A stretch of 64,000 nucleotides of DNA. Source: Pseudonocardia asaccharolytica DSM 44247 = NBRC 16224. GTDB lineage: Bacteria; Actinomycetota; Actinomycetes; Mycobacteriales; Pseudonocardiaceae. The notes under the pieces are model-generated. The model worked only from the letters and a program-made list of their open reading frames with translations, was not told the origin of the DNA and did no database searches. The DNA lies in NCBI RefSeq assembly GCF_000423625.1, contig NZ_AUII01000005.1, positions 62,001 to 126,000 of the forward strand, read 5' to 3'. Position 1 is the first letter of the stretch; each line of letters starts with the position of its first letter. Below, piece after piece: positions 43,076 through 51,654 of the stretch. Made by a program: the position numbers and the translations under genes.

Positions 43076-44773
43076 TCAGCCCACCGGGCCGCCCAGCATC
43101 GTCTGCTGGTACGCCGTGGCCCACTGCTGAGCGGCGCTGGCGTCCGCGGCGCTGTTCCCGCTGTCTCGCACCGGCCCCGACCCGTCCGTCCCCTCCGGTG
43201 CCGGGTACCGGGACGCCACCTCCCGGTCGGCCTGCTGCAGCGCGGCGTCGGTGTAGGGGCTGGCGAAGCCCGCGGTCATGGTGCGAATCGCCGGGCCGGC
43301 CACGGCGCTCGGGGGCTGCCCGGGCGGGCCGGACACCTGTGGGGCCGGGGCCGCGGCGAGGCTGGGTTCGGGCGGCCGCACCGGCGCATCGGTCGGGGCG
43401 CCGGGGGCCTCCGCCGGACGCGGTGCGGCCTGCGGCGGGACGCCACCGGACCCGTTCCCGGACCGGCGCGGCCCGGCCGCGACGTCGTCGGTGGTCTCGA
43501 CGACCCGCTGCACCGGCCTCTCGACGGCGGCAGGCCCGGCCGCGGCGGGCTCGGCGGCGCGCGCGGCGCCTCCGGCGGGGGCGCTCACGGCCTCGTTGGC
43601 CCCGGCGGCCACGTCGCGGACCGCGCCGGTGACCGTCTCGACCGGACCGCCGCCGTTCCCGGACCCGCGGTCGTCGGGGTTGGCGCGCCGTTCGGCGGTC
43701 TCGTCGCCCGGACCGCGCGGGTCGGGCGGGCCGCTGGTGGCGACGTGGGCGCCCGGTCTGTCGTCCTCCTTGTCGCGCCCGCTCACCACCTCGGGACGCC
43801 GCAGGCTCGACCGCTCGTCGGGGGCACCGTCATCGCCCCGCGGGTTCTGCGCCAGCGCGAGCACCTCGTTGCTGACGTCCGTGGTGCGGCTGCTGTCGTC
43901 GGGCAGAGCGGTGCGGCTGGCGTTCCGGACACCGTCGGACAGGCTGCGCAGCTCCTCGCGCTTGGCGTCGCGCCGTCGTTCCAGCACCTCGCGCTGCTGG
44001 TCGAGGGCGGCGATGACGGCCGCCTGTTCGGGGGTGCGCAGCGCCTCCGGCGGGACGTCGCGCAGCGCCTTTTCCACGATGGCGAGCTGTTCCTCGGCCC
44101 GGCGCAGCTCGTCGGTGGCCCTTCCGAGTGAACGGTAGGCGGCCAGCTGCGACTGCAGAGTCGTCTTCTGCCGCTCGAGCAGGGCCTTCCGCTCCTGCAG
44201 CATGCGCACCGGTAGCGGGGCACCGACGCGTTGCGCGGCCGGGACCCGGTTCCAGACCTCCTCGGTCTGCGCGATCACGTCGAGCTGCCGGTCGACCGAG
44301 GTCAGGGCCACCTGAGCACGCGCGGCCCAGTCCTGCGGCGAGGAGTAGCCGGGCGACGCCTGCGCTGCGACGCCGGGCGACGCCGGGCGCACCGGCTCCG
44401 ACGCGGTGATGACATACCCGCCGACGATCAACCCGGCCGCGCCGAGCGCGGCCACCGCCCGACTGCGGCGCGGCGATCCGTTCCCGCGGACGGTGCGCTC
44501 CGGTACGGGGCGGTGCGGCGACCGGTCGGTGCGCTGCCGCGGCTCGGCGGCCGGGCGGCGCGCCGGCTCGCCGGCGGGACGCAGCCATGGCAGCGCCTCG
44601 GCGAGCCGGGCGTCATCACCGGACTGCGCGGCCGCCCGCCGGACCCTTCGGGCCTCGACCCGGTGCGCCGCGGTGCAGTACCGCCGCTCGGGACGACCCG
44701 GGATGATCTCGATCGTCGCGCCGCACCCGGGCAGGGCGCACCGCTTAGAGCTCTCCCCAACCGCGACACCCAT
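43076..44773 (-). CDS. Uncharacterised Zn-ribbon/coiled-coil single-pass membrane protein
   Basis: I do not recognise a named family. The 565 residues have four parts. First is an N-terminal zinc-finger-like segment (CALPGCGATIEIIPG then RRYCTAAHR, residues about 10-38). Next is a basic Arg/Pro region and one transmembrane helix (AVAALGAAGLIVGGYVITA, about 105-125). Then comes a long helical coiled-coil region (MLQERKALLERQKTTLQSQL, LRRAEEQLAIVEKALRDV, QQREVLERRRDAKREELRSL; about 185-300). Last is a disordered Pro/Gly/Ala/Asp tail. The layout suggests a cytosolic metal-binding head and an external coiled coil. It lies between moeZ and the TIGR02569 gene on the same strand. Confidence 0.75.
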   Translation of the reverse strand: MGVAVGESSKRCALPGCGATIEIIPGRPERRYCTAAHRVEARRVRRAAAQSGDDARLAEALPWLRPAGEPARRPAAEPRQRTDRSPHRPVPERTVRGNGSPRRSRAVAALGAAGLIVGGYVITASEPVRPASPGVAAQASPGYSSPQDWAARAQVALTSVDRQLDVIAQTEEVWNRVPAAQRVGAPLPVRMLQERKALLERQKTTLQSQLAAYRSLGRATDELRRAEEQLAIVEKALRDVPPEALRTPEQAAVIAALDQQREVLERRRDAKREELRSLSDGVRNASRTALPDDSSRTTDVSNEVLALAQNPRGDDGAPDERSSLRRPEVVSGRDKEDDRPGAHVATSGPPDPRGPGDETAERRANPDDRGSGNGGGPVETVTGAVRDVAAGANEAVSAPAGGAARAAEPAAAGPAAVERPVQRVVETTDDVAAGPRRSGNGSGGVPPQAAPRPAEAPGAPTDAPVRPPEPSLAAAPAPQVSGPPGQPPSAVAGPAIRTMTAGFASPYTDAALQQADREVASRYPAPEGTDGSGPVRDSGNSAADASAAQQWATAYQQTMLGGPVG

Positions 44774-44970
44774 CGACGCCCACAGCCCCCCGCAGCACCG
44801 GCGACAGACCACCGTGGCTGCGGCTCGCAACCCTGCGCCGCGGCGTCCCAGGATCCGTCTTGATCTTCGGAGCGAGACATTACTGGGCCGTATGGACGCT
44901 TGTCACTGCTCCGACCGGATCGCAAAGACCGGACAGGTGTCACGGTCCGTGCAGTACCGGGCCGCGACGC

Positions 44971-46143
44971 TCAGTACGTCGGCAGCGAGGGGTCGACCTG
45001 CTTCACCCAGGCGAGGACCCCGCCACCCACGTGCACGGCGTCGGCGAAACCGGCCCTGTGCAGCGCTGCGAGTGCCTCGGCGGACCGGCCGCCGGACTTG
45101 CAGTGCAGCACGACCGGCTTGTCCTGGGGGAGCTCGGAGAGCGCCTCCCCGGAAAGGATCCGGTCCTTCGGGATGAGAACCGCACCGGGGATGCTGACGA
45201 TCTCGTACTCGTGCGGCTCGCGGACGTCGATCAACGCGAAGTCCTTGCCCGCGTCGATCATCTCCTTGAGCTCGGCGGCGGTGATCGTGTGGCCTGCGGC
45301 GGCCGCCTGCGCGTCCTCGGACACGACGCCGCAGAACGCGTCGTAGTCGATCAGCTCGGTGATCGGCGCGGTCTGCGGGTCCTTACGGATCTTGATCGTC
45401 CGCCAGGTGCTCTCCAGGGCGTCGTAGGCGACCAGCCTGCCCAGCAGCGGCTCACCGATCCCGGTGATCAGCTTGATCGCCTCGTTGACCATGGTCGAAC
45501 CGATGGACGCGCAGAGCACACCCAGCACACCGCCCTCGGCGCAGGAGGGCACCATCCCGGGCGGCGGCGGCTCGGGGTAGAGGTCGCGGTAGTTGAGCCC
45601 CTTCCCGTTCGGTGCGTTGTCCCAGAACACCGAGACCTGGCCCTCGAACCGGAAGATCGAGCCCCAGACGTACGGCTTGCCCAGCAGCACGGCCGCATCG
45701 TTCACCAGGTAGCGGGTGGCGAAGTTGTCGGTGCCGTCCAGGATGAGGTCGTAGTCGGCGAAGATGTCCAGCACGTTCTCCGAGGTCAGCCGCACCTGAT
45801 ACAGCCGGACCTCGGTCAGCGGGTTGATCTCGGAGATCGAGTCGCGGGCGGACTCGGCCTTCGACCGGCCGATATCGGACTGGCCGTGGATGACCTGACG
45901 TTGCAGGTTCGACTCGTCGACGACGTCGAACTCGACGATGCCGAGCGTGCCGACACCCGCCGCGGCCAGGTACAGCAGCGCCGGTGAGCCCAGCCCACCC
46001 GCGCCGATGACCAGAACCTTGGCGTTCTTCAGCCGCCGCTGGCCCACCATCCCGACATCGGGGATGATCAGGTGACGGCTGTAGCGCACCACCTCGTCCT
46101 TGGTCAGTTCGGCGGCCGGCTCCACGAGCGGCGGTAGCGCCAT
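44971..46143 (-). CDS. moeZ: Adenylyltransferase/sulfurtransferase
   Basis: MoeZ (390 aa) activates C-terminal glycines of sulfur-carrier proteins (MoaD, ThiS, CysO type) and transfers sulfur to them. The ThiF/E1-like domain has VLVIGAGGLGSPALLYLAAA, ILDGTDNFATRYLVND and the MVPSCAEGGVLGVLCASIGS region. The C-terminal rhodanese domain (about 290-390) carries the active-site cysteine in LHCKSGGRSAEAL. The two zinc-binding CxxC pairs of other E1-like proteins are not evident, as usual for mycobacterial MoeZ. It would serve molybdopterin synthesis, needed by the nearby nitrate reductase. It corresponds to Rv3206c. Confidence 0.96.
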   Translation of the reverse strand: MALPPLVEPAAELTKDEVVRYSRHLIIPDVGMVGQRRLKNAKVLVIGAGGLGSPALLYLAAAGVGTLGIVEFDVVDESNLQRQVIHGQSDIGRSKAESARDSISEINPLTEVRLYQVRLTSENVLDIFADYDLILDGTDNFATRYLVNDAAVLLGKPYVWGSIFRFEGQVSVFWDNAPNGKGLNYRDLYPEPPPPGMVPSCAEGGVLGVLCASIGSTMVNEAIKLITGIGEPLLGRLVAYDALESTWRTIKIRKDPQTAPITELIDYDAFCGVVSEDAQAAAAGHTITAAELKEMIDAGKDFALIDVREPHEYEIVSIPGAVLIPKDRILSGEALSELPQDKPVVLHCKSGGRSAEALAALHRAGFADAVHVGGGVLAWVKQVDPSLPTY

Positions 46144-46192
46144 ATCGATGCTCCTCGGATTGCGTATGCGTCCGACTCCGGCAACGCACCGG

Positions 46193-47197
46193 TCAGCCAG
46201 GATCTTCCCACTCGCCGTATTCGACCGCGTCCCACATTCCCGCCACCGCCACCGCGACCCGTTCGGGGCGTTCGATCTGGGCGATATGTCCCACCTCGGG
46301 CAGCATCAGCAGCCGCCCCAGGCGCAGCGACCGGACCGTCCGGCCCGCCAGCCGCGGCGCGACCAGCCGGTCCCGGTCGCCCCAGACCACCAGCGTGGGC
46401 GCCGGCACCCGCCGGGCCACCGCCCACAGCGACCCGCTGCCCGTGCGCAGCCACATCGCGAGCATGCCCAGCGTGGCCATGGCCAGCGCCTCGCTCGCCC
46501 ATTCCAGCTGCGCGCGGGCGACGATCTCGTCGGCGGCCTCGTCGAGCCGGTGCTCGAGCGCGAGCGACGGGTCGCCGAAGCACAGCCGCACGACCTGCTC
46601 GGCGCGGGCGCGCGGGCCGGTCGCGGCGAGCCAGGCGCGGGCGCGGCGCCCGATCCCGGGCAGCATCGCCAGCGCCATCAGCGGGTCGGACATCCGGCGC
46701 GGGTCGGGACGGAGGTCGGGCATGGCCGGGGAGATCAGCGTGAGCGTGCGCACGAGGTCTGGTCGCCGGGCGGCGACGGCCAGCGCCACCGCGCCACCGA
46801 GGGAGTTGCCGAGCAGATGCACCGGCCGCTCGCGATCGGCGAGGAACCCCAGCAGGGCCTCGGCGTGCGCAGCAGGCGTGTATCCGCGGGAGACGAGCGG
46901 GCGCGAAAGCCCGAACCCGGGAAGGTCGACGGCGAGGCCCGCGGCGCGCGGGGCCAGCAACCCGGCGAGATCAGTCCAGTTCGTGGCCGAGCCCGAGAGC
47001 CCGTGCACATAGACGGCCTCGGGCAGGCTCGCGGGCCCCGGGGTCTCCCGCACGTGCATCGTGACCCCGCCGGACGTGACCTCGCGACCCGGCCATGGCG
47101 GCTGATTCGGGTCGAACGCGCCGAGCGTGGCCGGGTCGGCGAGTGGCGCCGACGAGCCGGACGACGCCGGAGCGAGGCGGAGGAGACGGCCGGGCAT
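46193..47197 (-). CDS. Alpha/beta-fold hydrolase
   Basis: The 334-residue protein has VYVHGLSGSATNWTDLAGLL, AVDLPGFGLSRPL, the nucleophile elbow LLGNSLGGAVALAVAARRP, WGDRDRLVAPRLAG (acid) and LPEVGHIAQIERPE (His). This is a complete catalytic triad of the typical C-C hydrolase/lipase superfamily. The ATG at 47197 is 20 bp after the sugar-phosphate isomerase gene, so the two are likely co-transcribed. The substrate is unknown. Confidence 0.88.
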   Translation of the reverse strand: MPGRLLRLAPASSGSSAPLADPATLGAFDPNQPPWPGREVTSGGVTMHVRETPGPASLPEAVYVHGLSGSATNWTDLAGLLAPRAAGLAVDLPGFGLSRPLVSRGYTPAAHAEALLGFLADRERPVHLLGNSLGGAVALAVAARRPDLVRTLTLISPAMPDLRPDPRRMSDPLMALAMLPGIGRRARAWLAATGPRARAEQVVRLCFGDPSLALEHRLDEAADEIVARAQLEWASEALAMATLGMLAMWLRTGSGSLWAVARRVPAPTLVVWGDRDRLVAPRLAGRTVRSLRLGRLLMLPEVGHIAQIERPERVAVAVAGMWDAVEYGEWEDPG

Positions 47198-47216
47198 GAG
47201 ATCGCCGTACGACCGA

Positions 47217-48041
47217 TCACGGACCCGGCGCCGCGGCCGTGGCGGGTTGCAGATGCAGCGTGGCGAACAGCAACGACTGGGCGAGCAGATCGGTCCGCTC
47301 GTGCCGGGTGCGGCAGCGCCGCGTGCTGACCTCGACGACGACGGTGCCTCCCGCCTGCGCGAACGGCCCCGCGGCCAGCCGCTCGCACACCTCGGCGCAC
47401 GGCTGGGACCCCAGGCCGGGTACCAGATGCTCATCGCGGGCGGCGCCGCTGCCATCGGAGAGGTGCAGGTGGGCCAGGCGGTCGCCGATGCGATCGAGCA
47501 TCGCGAGCGCGTCGGAGCCGGACGCGGCCGTATGCGAGAGGTCGAGAGTGAAGTGGCGGTATCCGTTCCCGCTGGGGTCGAACCCGGGGTCGTAGGGGTC
47601 GACCCGCAGCGCACCGCGAACGACCGGGAACATGTTTTCCACCGCCAGCCGCACGCCGCGGCGCTCGCCCGCTCGCACCGTCTCGTCGGCGAACCGGCCG
47701 GCGTACTGGCGCTGCCAGCGGAACGGGGGATGCACCACCACCGTGCCCGCCCCGAGATCCGCCGCCGCGGCCACCGAGCGGCGGAGCCGGATGATGGGGT
47801 CGGCGCTCCACACCCGCTGGGTGATCGCCAGGCAGGGCGCGTGCACTGCGCGGACCGGGACGCCATACCGGTCGGCCAGCCGATGGACGGCCATGATGTC
47901 CTGGCTCACCGGGTCGTTCCAGATCATCAGCTCGACGCCTGCGTAGCCGAGCTCCGCAGCGATCTCGAACGCGGCCTCGACCGGCTCCGGGTACACCGAG
48001 GCCGTCGAGAGCGCGACGGGCGGTACCACCGGACCGGCCAT
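47217..48041 (-). CDS. Sugar phosphate isomerase/epimerase (Rv0498-like)
   Basis: The 274-residue xylose-isomerase-like TIM-barrel protein begins PPVALSTASVYPEPVEAAFE. It contains AAELGYAGVELMIWNDPVSQ, VRAVHAPCLAITQRVW, GAGTVVVHPPFRWQ, VRLAVENMFPV and HFTLDLSHTAASGSD. The His, Glu and Asp residues of these strands are the likely metal ligands. It corresponds to Rv0498, next to the Rv0497-like gene upstream (4-bp gap). The physiological substrate is unknown. Confidence 0.88.
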   Translation of the reverse strand: MAGPVVPPVALSTASVYPEPVEAAFEIAAELGYAGVELMIWNDPVSQDIMAVHRLADRYGVPVRAVHAPCLAITQRVWSADPIIRLRRSVAAAADLGAGTVVVHPPFRWQRQYAGRFADETVRAGERRGVRLAVENMFPVVRGALRVDPYDPGFDPSGNGYRHFTLDLSHTAASGSDALAMLDRIGDRLAHLHLSDGSGAARDEHLVPGLGSQPCAEVCERLAAGPFAQAGGTVVVEVSTRRCRTRHERTDLLAQSLLFATLHLQPATAAAPGP

Positions 48042-48045
48042 CGCG

Positions 48046-49251
48046 TCACCGACCGAGCAGCACGAGAATCGCCGGGGACACGGTCAGCAACAGCCCGACC
48101 AGCACCGCGAAGATCGTGGTGCGCAGGTCGTCGTTGCGCAGCAACGTCCGGACGCCGAGTACGAGCCCGACGGTGACCAGCACCGCCGCCGCGAGCGCGA
48201 CGACCGGCAGGTTGAACCACAGGAAGCGGAAACCGACCCACAGCCCCGCTCCGACGAGCGCACCCGCGATCCATTGCGCAACCACCCCGGCCCAGGCCGC
48301 ACCGTTGGACTCCTCCTCGCGGGGACGGCCGAGTCGGCGCGCCGACTGGTCGTCGGCCGCATCGAGGTCCGGGTGCAGCTCTGTCTGCAGGTCGACGTCG
48401 GCGGGCAGGCCCGCGGGGTGATCGTCGTAGGGATCGAGCCGCGCCGCCTGGGTCGGAGGGCCTGGGTCGACGGCGGCGTCGGCGCTGCGGGCCCGGCCCT
48501 GCCGGCCCCGGTCACCGGCCTCGTCATGGCCGCCGTTCTCGTCGTCGGCGCTGTCGTACCCGGCGCTGTCGTAACCGTCGTCGTAGTCGGCGCTGTCGTA
48601 GTCGTCGTCCGCGAGCGGCGGGGCGCCGAGCATGGTTGGCGGGCCGCCATCGGCGTCGTCGCGGGTCGGTGTCATCTGGCCATGCGCCGGGAGGGCGGTG
48701 GTCGCTTCGCCCCGACAGGGACCGATCGGACCGGTGAGGTCCTCGTCCGGTGGCCGGGACACGGGCATCGGGACGTCCCGGAGCCGCGGCAACTGCTCGG
48801 TGGGCCGCTCGGGCGGCGCCGAGGGTGCGGCGAACCGCGGACGGGGCTGTTCCGGTGCACCCACCGGTGGACGTGTGTGGCCGCCGTTGATCGAGGAACC
48901 GTTCGGCGCCGGCGACGGAACATTCGGGGGCGAAAAAACGGGAGGAGCAGGGGTGGCGGCGCCGGGCCTGCGGGCCGGCCCGGGCGCCGGAGGCCGCGGC
49001 GGCAGCTCCGCGGGGCCCTCGGCTCTGTCTCCGGGGTGGTTCCAGCCGGGTTCGGAGGCCGCGGCGCGACGTCCGGGCGGCGGATACTGACCGGAGGCCG
49101 GCGGGGTCGTGCGCAACCCGGCCGGCTGAGCGGTGTCGTCCGCCCCGTCTGCGTCGCGCCGCCGCCGGCGGCGGCCGGTCACGGGCCCGCCGTTCTCGGC
49201 AAGCAGCTCCGCAACCGTGCGCTGGCGCGGCGGGTTGGTCTCTGCACTCAT
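48046..49251 (-). CDS. Rv0497-like membrane protein with disordered N-terminus
   Basis: The 401-residue protein begins with the conserved PRQRTVAELLAENGGPV followed by RRRRRRD, the N-terminal signature of Rv0497-type proteins. A long Pro-rich region follows, then an acidic Tyr-Asp tract (DDDYDSADYDDGYDSAGYDS), and at the C-terminus three membrane helices (AWAGVVAQWIAGALVGAGLW, LPVVALAAAVLVTVGLVLGV, TIFAVLVGLLLTVSPAILVL). Function is unknown. In M. tuberculosis the neighbours are Ppx/GppA and Rv0498. The N-terminus is much longer than in mycobacteria. Confidence 0.85.
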   Translation of the reverse strand: MSAETNPPRQRTVAELLAENGGPVTGRRRRRRDADGADDTAQPAGLRTTPPASGQYPPPGRRAAASEPGWNHPGDRAEGPAELPPRPPAPGPARRPGAATPAPPVFSPPNVPSPAPNGSSINGGHTRPPVGAPEQPRPRFAAPSAPPERPTEQLPRLRDVPMPVSRPPDEDLTGPIGPCRGEATTALPAHGQMTPTRDDADGGPPTMLGAPPLADDDYDSADYDDGYDSAGYDSADDENGGHDEAGDRGRQGRARSADAAVDPGPPTQAARLDPYDDHPAGLPADVDLQTELHPDLDAADDQSARRLGRPREEESNGAAWAGVVAQWIAGALVGAGLWVGFRFLWFNLPVVALAAAVLVTVGLVLGVRTLLRNDDLRTTIFAVLVGLLLTVSPAILVLLGR

Positions 49252-49609
49252 CCGCTACACCGTGCCTCGAACGACGTCAAGGGTCCAAGCGTTCCCGCCG
49301 AGTTCTGCGCCGAACGGTCCTTCCGGTCCGATCCATTGTGTGCAGCGGGCTGCCGGCCACGCCACGGGCGGTCCGCTTCTCGACCACGCCGGTCCGCGCC
49401 CCGTCCGTCGAGCGGAGCAGCCATGGGCCCGACGGCCCCCACCAGCGGGTGGAAGGTGGGAGGCACGCCATCTACACCCGGACACATGCGACCAGGTTAC
49501 TGTTGAGTTGCGATCTTGTCTCGACCGCGTCCGCCGGCATGCACGCTCTGCATCGGGTTCGCCCGAGTGGCGGTTCGACGAAGCAAGATCCAGATCACGG
49601 CTGGTCGGT
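49252..49609. other. 358-bp gap with no recognised gene
   Basis: Between the Rv0497-like gene start and the regX3 end I see no convincing coding frame, tRNA or hairpin. Short open frames lack any family resemblance. It must hold the promoter of the Rv0497-like operon. Confidence 0.6.
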
Positions 49610-50299
49610 TCAGTCCTCGAACTTGTAGCCGAGCCCGCGGACGGTGACGAGATGCCGTGGCGCCGAAGGGTCGGCCTCGACCTTGGAGCGCAACCGCTTG
49701 ACGTGCACGTCGAGCGTCTTGGTGTCCCCGACGTAGTCGGCGCCCCACACCCGGTCGATGAGCTGCCCCCGGGTCAGCACCCGGCCCACGTTGCGCAGCA
49801 GGTACTCGAGCAGGTCGAACTCCTTGAGCGGCAGCGATATCTCCTCGCCGTTGACGCAGACCACGTGCCGCTCGACGTCCATCCGGACCGAGCCGGCCTC
49901 GAGCACGCCGGGCAGGCCGTCCACCTCCGGGCCGCCGTCGCCGCCGCGGCGGAGCACGGCGCGCACCCGCGCGATGAGCTCGCGCGCGGAGTAGGGCTTG
50001 GTCACGTAGTCATCGGCGCCGAGCTCGAGCCCGACGACCTTGTCGATCTCGCTGTCCCGCGCGGTCACCATGATCACCGGGACCGCGGAGCGGGAGCGCA
50101 GCGCCTTGCACACGTCGGTTCCGCTCATCCCCGGGAGCATGAGGTCGAGCAGCACGATGTCGGCGCCGTTGCGGTCGAACTCCTCCAGGGCGGTCTGCCC
50201 GGTCGTGGCCACCGCGGTGGTGAAGCCCTCCCTGCGCAGCAGGAACGCCAGCGGATCGGCGAAGGACTCCTCGTCCTCCACGATCAGCACCCTGGCCAT
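49610..50299 (-). CDS. regX3: Two-component response regulator RegX3
   Basis: The 229-residue OmpR-family regulator has receiver residues in VLIVEDEESF, the phosphoacceptor in IVLLDLMLPGMSG, and a Lys in DYVTKPYSARELIARVRAVL. The winged-helix domain contains LPLKEFDLLEYLLRNVGRVL, LIDRVWGADYVGDTKTLDVH and TVRGLGYKFE. RegX3 responds to phosphate limitation. GGAGGAC precedes the ATG. The gene overlaps the 3' end of senX3 by 16 bp, so the two are coupled. Mycobacteria instead have repeats between these genes. Confidence 0.95.
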   Translation of the reverse strand: MARVLIVEDEESFADPLAFLLRREGFTTAVATTGQTALEEFDRNGADIVLLDLMLPGMSGTDVCKALRSRSAVPVIMVTARDSEIDKVVGLELGADDYVTKPYSARELIARVRAVLRRGGDGGPEVDGLPGVLEAGSVRMDVERHVVCVNGEEISLPLKEFDLLEYLLRNVGRVLTRGQLIDRVWGADYVGDTKTLDVHVKRLRSKVEADPSAPRHLVTVRGLGYKFED

Positions 50300-51516
50300 G
50301 TCGGTCCTCCAGCTCTCTCGGCGGTCCGTGCCGAGTCAGGCGGTGTGGTGAGCGGCGCGCCATCGCCGGCATCGGGCTCCTGGTCCGTGTCGTTCACGGC
50401 GTCGCCGGCCGGCAGCCGCATCGTGAAGGTGGAGCCGGTTCCGGGCCGGCTCCACAGCCGGACCTCGCCCCCGTGGTTCGCGAGCACGTGCTTGACGATG
50501 GCCAGCCCCAACCCGGTACCGCCGGTGGCTCGCGAGCGGGCGGGATCGACGCGGAAGAACCGCTCGAACACCCGCTTCTGGTGTTCCGGGGCGATTCCGA
50601 TGCCGCGGTCGGTGACGGCGACCTCGATCAGCTCGCCGCTGCGCCGCCGCGTCACCGATACCGAGGCGCCCTGCGGTGAATACGCGATCGCGTTCTCGAC
50701 GAGGTTGGACAGCGCGGTGACGAGCAGCGTCTGGTCCCCGTCGACCACGAGCCCGGACGACGAGTCGACGGTGATGGCGATGCCGGCGGACTCGGCCGAC
50801 AGTCGGCATCGGGTCAGCGCCTCCCGCACCACCTCGTCGATCTCGACGGCCGCGAGTTCGGGAAGCCGCTCCGCCCCGGTCAGCCGGGACAGCGCGATCA
50901 GCTCGGTGACGAGGTTGCCGAGCCGGGCAGCCTCGTGGAGGATCTTGGACCCGAAGCGGCGAACCTCATCCGGGTCATCGGCCGCGTCGAGAACGGCCTC
51001 GGTGAGCAGCCCGACCGCGCCGACCGGAGTCTTGAGCTCGTGGCTGACGTTGGCCACGAAGTCCCGCCGGGTGGCCTCCAACCGGACGGCTTCGGACGTG
51101 TCGGCCGCCTCCACCACGGTGAACCCATCGCCGAGCGAGCGCACCGTGGCCAGCACGGCGGCGGGCTCCCGGCCGCGATACGCCAGCGGCGAGAGGTCGA
51201 CGTCCCGTGGCGTCCCCTTCCGCAGAACCTGCTGGCAGACCGCCCATGCGCGGGCGTCCGGAAGGCCCGAATGCACGACGCCGAGATCGGCGGCGCGCGG
51301 GTTGTGCAACACGACGTCGCCGGTGTCCGACAGCACCGCGAGCCCGGCTCCGGAGGAGCGGAACACCCGCTGCAGCAGATCGGCCAGCGTCGGCATCCGT
51401 TCGTCGTCGCGGCGCCGGGAACGGTTGCGGGCTCGCTTCCCGCCCCAGACGACGCCGACCATGAGGCCGAGCCCGAGGGCCGCGGCCGCCAGCAGCGAGC
51501 AGGCCAGGGCGGTCAC
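50284..51516 (-). CDS. senX3: Sensor histidine kinase SenX3
   Basis: The 410-residue kinase (GTG start) has one clear membrane helix (LACSLLAAAALGLGLMVGVV), a PAS-like cytosolic sensor (about 45-155), the phosphoacceptor helix FVANVSHELKTPVGAVGLL and the ATPase motifs LSNLVENAIAYSPQG, VTDRGIGIAPEHQKRVFERF and TGGTGLGLAIVKHVLANHGG. SenX3 signals phosphate status with the Pst system. A PHO-box-like repeat lies in the upstream gap. The C-terminal tail (after residue 370) is low-complexity and overlaps regX3. Confidence 0.94.
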   Translation of the reverse strand: MTALACSLLAAAALGLGLMVGVVWGGKRARNRSRRRDDERMPTLADLLQRVFRSSGAGLAVLSDTGDVVLHNPRAADLGVVHSGLPDARAWAVCQQVLRKGTPRDVDLSPLAYRGREPAAVLATVRSLGDGFTVVEAADTSEAVRLEATRRDFVANVSHELKTPVGAVGLLTEAVLDAADDPDEVRRFGSKILHEAARLGNLVTELIALSRLTGAERLPELAAVEIDEVVREALTRCRLSAESAGIAITVDSSSGLVVDGDQTLLVTALSNLVENAIAYSPQGASVSVTRRRSGELIEVAVTDRGIGIAPEHQKRVFERFFRVDPARSRATGGTGLGLAIVKHVLANHGGEVRLWSRPGTGSTFTMRLPAGDAVNDTDQEPDAGDGAPLTTPPDSARTAERAGGPTWPGC

Positions 51517-51608
51517 GGCGGCATCGTAGGCAGCGGGGGGCCGAGGCGGCAGCCCAAAGTGGCAGTAGTGACGGTGCCAACTTTTCTGAATGACACATTT
51601 CCGTCACT

Positions 51609-51630
51609 GTTTACTACCCGTTCACCAACC
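51609..51630. promoter_or_regulatory. PHO-box-like direct repeat upstream of senX3
   Basis: Two adjacent 11-bp units, GTTTACTACCC (51609-51619) and GTTCACCAACC (51620-51630), match the GTTCACC-N4 units bound by PhoP/RegX3-type regulators. The site is 93-114 bp upstream of the senX3 start, on the opposite strand. It suggests autoregulation. Confidence 0.55.
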
Positions 51631-51654
51631 CGCGGCGGAGTGGCCGGAAAGACG

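Noticed and set aside
44774-44970. Riboswitch or small gene between moeZ and the zinc-head protein gene
   Set aside because: No conserved riboswitch motif or plausible frame was seen in the 197 bp.
49536-49600. Possible tRNA in the gap before regX3 (GCCCGAGTGG like a Ser/Leu D-arm, GGTTCGACGA like a T-arm)
   Set aside because: The arms are too close together and no acceptor or anticodon stem can be paired.
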